IMG/VR virus record: IMGVR_UViG_3300035034_000067
Span: 1 to 26,992 of that record
DNA from: a virus
Length of the DNA: 26,992 nt
Reading direction: 5' to 3' (one strand)
In this document: one piece after another, positions 1 to 5,710 of the stretch
Position numbering within the stretch: the stretch's first letter is position 1
How the letters are laid out: each line of letters begins with the position of its first letter
The notes under the pieces: model-generated
Seen by the model: the letters and a program-made list of their open reading frames with translations, nothing else
Told to the model about the DNA's origin: nothing
Databases searched by the model: none
Made by a program: the position numbers and the translations under genes

Positions 1-1
1 A

Positions 2-127
2 GGTGCGTCTGGTCCCGCTCAGGCTCGCGTTCGGGCAAGGACCGCGTCGAGAGCACCACTTAGCAGCCGGAGACTTCCGTCTGGTCTTAACGCTGCTCGT
101 GCCGCTAGAGGCCTGAAACCGTTCTAA
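2..127 (+). CDS. 3' end of an upstream gene (partial, 5' truncated)
   Basis: One frame is open from the left edge to a TAA at 125-127, giving about 41 residues rich in Ala, Arg, Pro and Ser and ending in Gly-Leu-Lys-Pro-Phe. The codons (GCT, CGT, AAC, CTG) resemble those of the downstream genes, which is the main reason to prefer this frame. A second frame stays open from base 3 to a TGA at 114-116 and cannot be excluded. The position just before a scaffold gene suggests the C-terminus of a portal, protease or other head protein, but no family can be recognised from so short a tail. Confidence 0.4.
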   Translation, partial: GASGPAQARVRARTASRAPLSSRRLPSGLNAARAARGLKPF

Positions 128-135
128 TTCTACCA

Positions 136-210
136 GGGGGACCTTAAGCAGGAGGGGGATGAAACCTCCCTGGGTCCCTCCACCTTCCTATTCCTTTTTC
201 TCTTTTCTTG
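136..210 (+). terminator. Hairpin plus pyrimidine-rich tract in the scaffold leader (possible terminator)
   Basis: The gap from 128 to 252 has no gene. Bases 136-143 (GGGGGACC) can pair with 173-180 (GGTCCCTC), using one G-T wobble. An inner stem pairs 151-155 (GGAGG) with 165-169 (CCTCC). A strongly pyrimidine-rich, T-containing stretch follows to about 210. It could be a weak intrinsic terminator or a leader-RNA structure. No convincing -35/-10 pair was found before the scaffold start. The pairing was done by eye and the internal loop is large, so confidence is low. Confidence 0.3.
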
Positions 211-252
211 TAGAAAAGCGACCTAACCCACTAGCTGTGCTCAGAGGACAAC

Positions 253-942
253 ATGCCTAAAAAAGATCAAATTCAAGACCAAGATCAAACGCTTGAAGAC
301 GACGACAGCGAGACTCTTGAACCTCAAGATAACGAAGAGTCGGGTGAAGAAGTCACCAAGACCCGTCGTGAAGAGCTTGACGATGAAATTAACCGTCGAG
401 CAGACCAAAAGCTTCGTGACATGAAGTCCAACATGGACGCCATGAACAAAAAGCTTAAGTTGATTGAGAAAGAGAACTCAACCCTAAAAGAGACCCAAGA
501 AGCAGCACGCCTCAAAAAGCTTGAGGAGTCGGGTAAACTGACTGAAGTGATGCAGGCTAAGCTTGAAGCAAAGGACGCTGAGCTCCAAAGCCTGTTGCAT
601 CAACTTGACAGTATGACCCGCAACAGCGCTATTACTAACGCTTTGTCCGGCCTCCCTTTCCGGTCTTCACGCGCCAGAGACTTGGCTACAACCTATGTCA
701 CTGGGCAACTGGAAAAAGATACTGACGGAGTTTGGATTCACGAGTCGGGCCTTTCCCTTGAGTCTTTTATCAAGGAGTTTGTTGCTGACCCTGAAAACAC
801 TCTGTTCTTCGAACCAAAAACCAACACGGGCTCCGGTGGCTCTAAGCCTGCGGGCAAGCAAGGCACAAAAGTCAAGTCTCTTTCAGAGATGACGTCTATT
901 GAAGCTATTGCTTTCGCCAAGGCAAAGAGGCTGGGCCAGTAA
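253..942 (+). CDS. Capsid scaffolding protein
   Basis: This 229-residue protein has a very acidic, Gln/Asp/Glu-rich N-terminus (residues 1-35), a long charged coiled-coil region (about 40-130, alternating Lys, Glu, Leu and Arg), and a short C-terminal part ending in a basic tail. That layout, directly before the major capsid gene, is typical of phage scaffolding proteins (GP20/DUF4355-like), which shape the procapsid inside the head and leave before or during DNA packaging. The ATG is preceded by AGAGGA at a good distance. The assignment rests on composition, coiled coil and gene order rather than a diagnostic motif. No protease domain is seen in it. Confidence 0.82.
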   Translation: MPKKDQIQDQDQTLEDDDSETLEPQDNEESGEEVTKTRREELDDEINRRADQKLRDMKSNMDAMNKKLKLIEKENSTLKETQEAARLKKLEESGKLTEVMQAKLEAKDAELQSLLHQLDSMTRNSAITNALSGLPFRSSRARDLATTYVTGQLEKDTDGVWIHESGLSLESFIKEFVADPENTLFFEPKTNTGSGGSKPAGKQGTKVKSLSEMTSIEAIAFAKAKRLGQ

Positions 943-963
943 TCAGAGAAAAGAAAAGAAGAA

Positions 964-2064
964 ATGGCTGACATTACCTCGACCGCTTTCCAAGACATCG
1001 CAACCGCAATTAGCGCGTACGCCGACGAGGCTTACACCCGCGCTCAAAAGATCAACAGCACTGGGATTGTCAGCGACAATTCGGAGATGCTTAACGTAGA
1101 CGGCGAGTCTTACATCGGCCAGATGCGCTGGTTCAAGACGATTGACACCGCCTACAACACCCCGTCGCTCACCGTTGCTACCGACGGTACCCTGACGGGC
1201 ATCTCGACCGATCTGGCTCAGTACGTTAAGTCGATGAACGCCTTTGGTGCTCGTCAGGTGAACCTCCAGAAGGTGGTTTCGCAGGCTGACGGTCTTGCCA
1301 AGATGGCTCGTGACTTTACGGAACAGCAGGCTGAGTACGAGCACCAAAGCATCCTGAACACGCTCCGGGGTGTTGCTGCGTCAGAAGCTGCAAACACCGA
1401 CGGTGGTATTACAGACTTTGACGACATGCCCAACGCTGACATCGGTATGTTTGTTGACATCAACGCACTTGGTGCTTTTGGTGCGGCGGCTACAGGCGCA
1501 GGCGACGAGCGTAAGCTGTTTGACGCGTCGTCTGCTGGTGCTGCTCGCGGCGAACGGTTGTTCCGTGCCCTGGGTATGGGCTTTAAAGACTACGAGCCTG
1601 ACATGATGTACATGTTGACTTCTCCGGAAGTCTACGCAGACATCCGTGCAGCTAACTTGGTTGACGACATGTCGGTAACCGAAGGCAACCTGACCTTCCA
1701 AACTATTTTCAACGGTAAGTTCCGACTGATCCTGACTCGGGCGGCTCAAGGCAACTTGTCGGCAGCGGATTCTGTCAACGCTCGTTCTGTCAAGACGACC
1801 TTCCTTGTCAAAGCAGGTTCGATTGCTTACAAGTCTATTGCCCTGGAAGAGCCGACTGAAATTGAACGTCGGGCCGCCGCTTACGCTGGTGGTGGTACTA
1901 CGATGGTTTGGTTCCGTCACGGCTTTATTGCTCACCCGAAAGGTTACGACTGGACGGGCGCAACTAACGCTTTTGCTAACCGTACCACGATGGCGGCGGC
2001 GGCGTCTTGGGCTCGTAAAATGGACCCCCTGAACTTGGGCATTCTGCCGATCCTCCACGCTTAA
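964..2064 (+). CDS. Major capsid protein
   Basis: This 366-residue protein follows the scaffold gene directly and is the expected size of an HK97-fold shell protein. The N-terminal 60 residues are helical and rich in Ala and Asp. The C-terminal part contains Arg-His-Gly-Phe-Ile-Ala-His-Pro-Lys-Gly-Tyr-Asp-Trp (around residue 317), similar to the late strand motif of many phage coat proteins. It also has a segment where a test-like 'SPEVYADIRAANLVDD' sits in mid-protein, as in other coat proteins. The leader before the ATG (943-963) is purine-rich AAAGAAGAA without a clear GGAGG, unusual for the most abundant virion protein. Confidence comes from order, length and the C-terminal motif together. 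Confidence 0.85.
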   Translation: MADITSTAFQDIATAISAYADEAYTRAQKINSTGIVSDNSEMLNVDGESYIGQMRWFKTIDTAYNTPSLTVATDGTLTGISTDLAQYVKSMNAFGARQVNLQKVVSQADGLAKMARDFTEQQAEYEHQSILNTLRGVAASEAANTDGGITDFDDMPNADIGMFVDINALGAFGAAATGAGDERKLFDASSAGAARGERLFRALGMGFKDYEPDMMYMLTSPEVYADIRAANLVDDMSVTEGNLTFQTIFNGKFRLILTRAAQGNLSAADSVNARSVKTTFLVKAGSIAYKSIALEEPTEIERRAAAYAGGGTTMVWFRHGFIAHPKGYDWTGATNAFANRTTMAAAASWARKMDPLNLGILPILHA

Positions 2065-2073
2065 GGAAACGCC

Positions 2074-2574
2074 ATGTCCCTCGTAGTCTTTGAGTCTACT
2101 TACGTTTCAGTAGCACAAGCTGACGCGAGGCTGTCTGGGCTGTCCGGAGTCTGGTCGGGGGCCACTACCCTGGTCAAAGAGCAGGCTTTAGCTAACGCTA
2201 CGGCCCTGCTTGACCCTCTGCACTGGACAGGGAGCGTTGTAACCGACGCTCAGCTGCTGTCTTGGCCGCGAAAAGAGTTTCAGTTTTGGGATCCCGCTAG
2301 GTCTGCCACGGTAGTGGTGGCTCAGGGAACTGTCCCAGTCAGACTCTTGGTAGCCCAGACAAACCTTGCGTTACACCTTGTTCTGAACCCAACTGTTCTT
2401 TTAGGTAACGACCCGGTTTACGACAGCATTAGCGTGGGTCCTCTGTCCCTTGAGGACACCAACGCCAACAGCACCCGAAAGACCGCCCTTGTCCCCTACC
2501 AGTCAGTTCGAGCCGTCTTGGCCCCACTACTAACCGAAGGGTCCATGGGGTCGTTGTGGTGGAGGGCCAACTAG
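2074..2574 (+). CDS. Head-completion/connector protein, DnaT-like family
   Basis: This 166-residue protein lies just after the capsid gene and starts at an ATG with AAGGA upstream. Its N-terminal half has a segment with Tyr-x-Ser-x-x-Gln-Ala-Asp-Ala-Arg-Leu, an Ala-rich helix ending in Leu-Asp, and Trp-Pro-Arg. This pattern is typical of the phage 'putative DnaT-like' connector family, in which Leu-Asp, then a tryptophan, then a WPR-like triad recur. Such proteins sit at the head-tail joint as adaptors that extend the portal channel. Despite the family's database name there is no reason to infer DNA-replication activity here. The stop is one base from the next gene. Confidence 0.68.
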   Translation: MSLVVFESTYVSVAQADARLSGLSGVWSGATTLVKEQALANATALLDPLHWTGSVVTDAQLLSWPRKEFQFWDPARSATVVVAQGTVPVRLLVAQTNLALHLVLNPTVLLGNDPVYDSISVGPLSLEDTNANSTRKTALVPYQSVRAVLAPLLTEGSMGSLWWRAN

Positions 2575-2575
2575 T

Positions 2576-2926
2576 ATGTCAATCGCAAAACAGTTTGAGG
2601 CTGGGGTAGACTCAGCCTTTGACGCTGCAGGCGACCTTGTTAGGGTTGGAACGTTTACCTCAACTACAGTCAACGGCTACGACTGGACCACTCGCTCTGT
2701 TACTGGAGCAGGGACTCCGCCTTACGACGCCGAGCTCCTACCCTACGTGGTTCGTAGACCTGACGCTGTTGTGGAACAACGCGCAATCGTAAAGTCGGCT
2801 GACCTTGAGTCTAGTCTGTACAGCGAAGTGACCTTTAACGGTGAAACCTACAACATTGTTGACATTGTAGATCACCGATTTATTAAAGAGCTGGTGTTGA
2901 AAAGAAAAGAGGTAGTGCCGGTATGA
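2576..2926 (+). CDS. Probable head-closure (stopper) protein
   Basis: This 116-residue protein is mainly beta-rich, with a Phe-Asn-Gly-Glu-Thr-Tyr-Asn-Ile-Val-Asp turn near residue 85, of the kind seen in small head-closure or neck proteins. It begins one base after the connector gene, with GGAGGG about ten bases upstream, and ends in an ATGA overlap with the next gene. By order (connector, closure, terminator, tail tube) it should be the stopper that seals the filled head before tail joining. No family signature was recognised, so function is inferred from position and size. Confidence 0.55.
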   Translation: MSIAKQFEAGVDSAFDAAGDLVRVGTFTSTTVNGYDWTTRSVTGAGTPPYDAELLPYVVRRPDAVVEQRAIVKSADLESSLYSEVTFNGETYNIVDIVDHRFIKELVLKRKEVVPV

Positions 2927-3294
2927 TGACTAACCTCTTGGCGCTTGCCACTTCTAGGCTGGCTGCGATCAGTACAACCTACCCTGTTTTCCCTGCTGAC
3001 TACCTTGGAGACCTACCTAGGCCACCGTTCGTCAAGTTTGAACTACTGGTGACTAAAGTTTCCTTGTTAGTTGACACGTACAGTGTTACCGGACAACTCG
3101 TCTTCCAGGTCTACACGTCGGCTGGTTCAGGGCCCGAGTCTCCCTTCATGGTGGCTGAGTACATTGAACAACAATTGTCCCGAACTAATAACCAGGGGCT
3201 CACCGTCTATCACGGAGGTTTTGTGCCAGTAGACTCTGACAAGAGCTATAACCGCCACGACCTTTCTCTCAACCTTACCTATTACGGAGACTAA
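2923..3294 (+). CDS. Probable tail terminator / tail-completion protein
   Basis: This 123-residue protein overlaps the preceding stop by ATGA and directly precedes the tail-tube genes. It has the common layout of small tail-terminator proteins (lambda U / DUF4128-like): an N-terminal helix with Leu-Ala-Leu-Ala followed by a Tyr-Pro-Val-Phe-Pro segment, then beta strands, a helix in the middle (about residues 74-90), and a final strand Leu-Ser-Leu-Asn-Leu-Thr-Tyr-Tyr. These proteins cap the finished tail tube and bind the head. A second ATG three bases downstream (2926) is an alternative start. Assignment is by order, size and fold-like pattern. Confidence 0.58.
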   Translation: MMTNLLALATSRLAAISTTYPVFPADYLGDLPRPPFVKFELLVTKVSLLVDTYSVTGQLVFQVYTSAGSGPESPFMVAEYIEQQLSRTNNQGLTVYHGGFVPVDSDKSYNRHDLSLNLTYYGD

Positions 3295-3295
3295 C

Positions 3296-3838
3296 ATGGC
3301 TCTTCAAACCGCTATTGGTGCCGCAACCTTTTCCCGACTCGCTATCACGGACACCGCACAGACAGTTTTGCCTACCACCGAGGCAGCGCTGATTGCACTG
3401 TTTGCCACGGCAGACAACTTCATCGAAATCAAGAACGTGCGCGAGTTCCCCGACAACATGGGCACGCCCCCGAACATTGTCAAGGTTCCTGAGTACGGTC
3501 GCCGTACGTCAGTGTCTATTGGTGCTCAGCCTGACGCCCCCGACCTGGAACTGATGTTGAACTACGTACCCGCTGACTGGGCCCCGTCTACGGCACTGTC
3601 TCAAATGATTAACAACAAAACTCAAGTTGTTTTCCAGTTTAGCTTGCTGTATGCTCCTGCACCGTCTCTGCTGACAACTGCAGCTGGCCTGGGTGCTGTT
3701 CCTAACGCTAACTACTACTGGTTGGGTCGATTGGAGTCCTTGCAGTTTGGGCCGTCCCTCTCGGACGCAAACCAAGCAACCGTTGCAATCTCGATTCAGT
3801 CGGACTTTGTAGGTCCCTTTACTATCGCCCCGACCTAA
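3296..3838 (+). CDS. Major tail tube protein (copy 1)
   Basis: This 180-residue protein is preceded by CGGAGA and sits after the head-tail joining genes and before the chaperones, the normal place of the tail-tube gene. It contains Lys-Asn-Val-Arg-Glu-Phe, Pro-Glu-Tyr-Gly-Arg, Val-Pro-Ala-Asp-Trp, Leu-Gly-Ala-Val-Pro-Asn-Ala-Asn-Tyr-Tyr-Trp and a final Gly-Pro-Phe-x-Ile-x-Pro-Thr. All of these recur in the next gene, so the two are paralogs. As the shorter copy, without the N-terminal extension of its neighbour, it is the better candidate for the main stacked-ring component. The tail-tube role is inferred from order and duplication. Confidence 0.68.
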   Translation: MALQTAIGAATFSRLAITDTAQTVLPTTEAALIALFATADNFIEIKNVREFPDNMGTPPNIVKVPEYGRRTSVSIGAQPDAPDLELMLNYVPADWAPSTALSQMINNKTQVVFQFSLLYAPAPSLLTTAAGLGAVPNANYYWLGRLESLQFGPSLSDANQATVAISIQSDFVGPFTIAPT

Positions 3839-3853
3839 GTACTGGAGAGTCTG

Positions 3854-4480
3854 ATGAACTTCTTAGATTTTTTGTCAGACTCTGCTGGCGGTACCTGGCA
3901 AGACACCTTCTTTTTTAGCTGGCAAGAAGCCAATTGGAGAGCTTCTGCGATCGCTTCGGTTGGGTCGACAACCCACACGGCCTTAACCGTAACCAAGGCA
4001 CCCCACTACTCCCTACCTTTGCCGGAAAACCTTGTTGCAGCGTTTGACGACGAGTCAAAGTTTGTTGTCGTCAAACACATCCGAGAGTTTGAGGGTCAGT
4101 TTGGGGAAGCCCCTTCGGTAGTCTCGGTTGCTGAGTATGGCAAAGGCGCGGCTGCCTCAGTCGGGGGGCAGTCAGACGCCGACGACCTGGTCTTGGTCAC
4201 CAACTTTGTCCCTACCGAGTGGGACTTTGGGGCCCCTTGCCGCTACTTGCTGGACTCTAGTGAGTTGTACTTGTTTCGGCTGACAATAACCCAGTCTCGG
4301 CCTCACAGTCTTGTGTCGGCTCCTGGAGACCTTGGAGCAGTACCCAACGTTAGCTACTACTGGACTGGCCGGGTTACGTCCGCGTCTTTTAACCCGTCTC
4401 TAGACGACGCGGTAACCCAGAGTTTGTTTCTGGCTGTTTACAGCGTAACTATCGGCCCGTATCCTGTATTCCCTACTTAA
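3854..4480 (+). CDS. Second tail tube-like protein (copy 2, paralog with N-terminal motif)
   Basis: This 208-residue protein aligns with the previous one along most of its length. Shared elements include Val-Lys-His-Ile-Arg-Glu-Phe (versus Ile-Lys-Asn-Val-Arg-Glu-Phe), Ala-Glu-Tyr-Gly-Lys, Val-Pro-Thr-Glu-Trp, Leu-Gly-Ala-Val-Pro-Asn-Val-Ser-Tyr-Tyr-Trp and an ending in Gly-Pro-Tyr-Pro-Val-Phe-Pro-Thr. It has an extra N-terminus (residues 1-27) rich in Phe and Trp, with the pattern DFLSD-x3-G-x-W-x-D-x3-FF-x-WQ allowing one gap. That pattern reappears near the end of the J-like protein. It is probably a minor or specialised tail-tube subunit. A GGAGAG site precedes the ATG. Confidence 0.6.
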   Translation: MNFLDFLSDSAGGTWQDTFFFSWQEANWRASAIASVGSTTHTALTVTKAPHYSLPLPENLVAAFDDESKFVVVKHIREFEGQFGEAPSVVSVAEYGKGAAASVGGQSDADDLVLVTNFVPTEWDFGAPCRYLLDSSELYLFRLTITQSRPHSLVSAPGDLGAVPNVSYYWTGRVTSASFNPSLDDAVTQSLFLAVYSVTIGPYPVFPT

Positions 4481-4496
4481 GTAAGGAACTTAAACT

Positions 4497-4724
4497 ATGA
4501 TGCCTTTTACCCGAGCCTATGTGCTCAAGGTAACCTTCGAAAACGTTCAAAAGGCGATTGATCGGTCTACTCGTAAGACGGCTGCTCGCCTTGACGACGA
4601 TACCCTAGATTATGAAAAACGTAAAGAGGTCCTAGAGGCCCTGGTGTCCCTGTCTCGACTGTCGAGTCTTTGGAACCGCGTTTATCAAGAAAATTCAACC
4701 CTGATTGATGGAGACACGAAATGA
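4497..4724 (+). CDS. Small protein of unknown function before the tail chaperones
   Basis: This 75-residue, mostly helical, charged protein has no recognised family. Its Lys/Arg/Asp/Glu/Leu content suggests one or two amphipathic helices (about residues 13-65). It lies between the tail-tube paralog and the G-like chaperone and ends in an ATGA overlap with the latter, so it is translated with the chaperones. AAGGAA precedes the ATG, and a second ATG follows directly. A tail-assembly role is plausible from position only. Confidence 0.6.
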   Translation: MMPFTRAYVLKVTFENVQKAIDRSTRKTAARLDDDTLDYEKRKEVLEALVSLSRLSSLWNRVYQENSTLIDGDTK

Positions 4725-5068
4725 AGCACCTTATTGGACGGTCTGCCCGCACTGTAGAAGTTCCCTTTTCCGGGGACGTTGTGACCGTTCGGGTCCTGTC
4801 GCTGAAGGAACTGCGTAAGTTCCAAGGTCTTGCCAAGTCTCTGAACGATAACAAAGACCTGGCTGACGACGACCGCATGATCTCTATTCAACGAGGTCTG
4901 TTGCGTGCTTCCGTTGACGGGGCGTCGGACCTGACGGACGACGAGCTGGACGACTTCCCGCCAAAAGACTTGGCCGAGTTGGTTAAAAGCGTCTTTGAGG
5001 CTAACGGCCTTGACGTAACCTCGTCTGAGGTTGAAGCGGGGGGAAACGACTTACCGACGAAGAGCTGA
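4721..5068 (+). CDS. Tail assembly chaperone, G-like short form
   Basis: This 115-residue protein is the zero-frame product of a lambda G/GT-type locus. It has a beta-rich N-terminus (residues 1-28, ending in Val-Leu-Ser-Leu-Lys-Glu-Leu), then helices with many acidic residues. This is the usual pattern of G-like chaperones, which bind the tape measure and recruit tail-tube subunits but are absent from the finished virion. It overlaps the upstream gene by ATGA. Near its end the frame passes through the slippery heptamer GGGAAAC at 5041-5047. The next frame is open from 5035 through to 5379, so the gene makes both a short and an extended product. Confidence 0.78.
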   Translation: MKHLIGRSARTVEVPFSGDVVTVRVLSLKELRKFQGLAKSLNDNKDLADDDRMISIQRGLLRASVDGASDLTDDELDDFPPKDLAELVKSVFEANGLDVTSSEVEAGGNDLPTKS

Positions 5069-5379
5069 GCCTTTACGAGCTAGCCTACTTCCTCAGAGTG
5101 CCATTGTTTGTTGTTGAAGAAGAAATGTCCCATCAAGAAGTCTACGGCTGGTTTGAGTACCTTGGCCGTAGACCCTACGGGTGGCAAGAAGACCAAAGAA
5201 CGGCTATGCTCGTAAACGCTTTTGGTGCTAAGAAACGCCCTGAAGAGCTGTTTCCTTCTCTCAAGCAGCTTAAGGCTGCCGAAGCAAAAGCTAAACCAGC
5301 CACAGACCCAGGAGCCAGCTTCCTGCAAAGGCTTGGCAAAGCCGCCCCAGACATCGACTTTTCAAGGTGGAACCAATGA
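4721..5379 (+). CDS. Tail assembly chaperone, GT-like fusion made by -1 frameshift
   Basis: A ribosome slipping back one base at 5041-5047 would leave the G frame after Asn-109 (AAC) and continue with CGA at 5047 in the frame that stops at 5377-5379. The result is a product of about 219 residues. The T-like half (about 110 residues) starts Arg-Leu-Thr-Asp-Glu-Glu-Leu-Ser-Leu-Tyr-Glu-Leu. It then has a Val-Pro-Leu-Phe-Val-Val segment, Met-Ser-His-Gln-Glu-Val-x-Gly-Trp-Phe-Glu-Tyr and Arg-Arg-Pro-Tyr-Gly, typical of phage T-like chaperone domains (a Trp helix followed by an RP turn). The T half has no convincing start of its own: the only in-frame candidate is a GTG at 5098, inside the conserved part. 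Fusion is therefore the likely route. Confidence 0.75.
5041..5047 (+). promoter_or_regulatory. Programmed -1 ribosomal frameshift site (GGGAAAC)
   Basis: In the G frame the bases read G-GGA-AAC, which fits the X-XXY-YYZ rule for simultaneous slippage. After slipping, the tRNAs re-pair with GGG and AAA. Lambda's G/GT site is GGGAAAG, differing only in the last base. A run of six G begins at 5038, so G-GGG-GGA (5038-5044) overlaps as a second possible slip. The -1 frame has a stop at 5032-5034 and the zero frame a stop at 5066-5068, so a slip must occur between them, and this heptamer lies within that window. No strong downstream stem was found by eye. Confidence 0.8.
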
Positions 5380-5702
5380 TACGTTTAAGAACAGTCTTCG
5401 ACAAACGTATTGTTGCCACCTTGGTCAAAGCCGAGACCAAGACTTCCTCCCAGGCCGTTCGGGCTGACGTTGTAGCCGCCCTGATTGACGCGACCCCCAG
5501 AGACACGGGGGCCGCCGCCTCTCGGTGGACCGCTACTCCAGTCGACTCTAACGGCCTATTTTTTGTTTCTAACGACTCGTCTTACATTGGTCGGCTCAAT
5601 GCCGGTTGGTCTAACCAAGCGCCGTCGCGGTTCATAGAGACCGTGGCGTTGAAGTTTGGTAACCCGTTCGGAGCCGTCGTAACCTATTTAAGAAGAAAGT
5701 AA
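5376..5702 (+). CDS. HK97 gp10-like / tail-completion minor tail protein
   Basis: The ATG at 5376 overlaps the T-frame stop as ATGA and has AAGGTGG upstream, so it is preferred to the GTG three codons earlier. The 108-residue product has an Asp-Ala-Thr-Pro-x-Asp-Thr-Gly-x-Ala-x-x-x-Trp motif (around residues 39-52) and then an Asn-Asp-x-x-Tyr-Ile-x-x-Leu-x-x-Gly-Trp-Ser-x-Gln-Ala-Pro segment. This is the classic signature of HK97 gp10-like and lambda Z-like proteins, which act in tail completion or joining. Its place between the chaperones and the tape measure is unusual, as these often sit before the tail-tube gene. Confidence 0.68.
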   Translation: MIRLRTVFDKRIVATLVKAETKTSSQAVRADVVAALIDATPRDTGAAASRWTATPVDSNGLFFVSNDSSYIGRLNAGWSNQAPSRFIETVALKFGNPFGAVVTYLRRK

Positions 5703-5710
5703 GACAGACA

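Noticed and set aside
1381-2058. A 225-codon minus-strand open frame antisense to the capsid gene
   Set aside because: It is a shadow of the biased codon use of the capsid gene, has no ribosome site, and its translation is Arg/Ser/Thr/Val-rich without domain structure.
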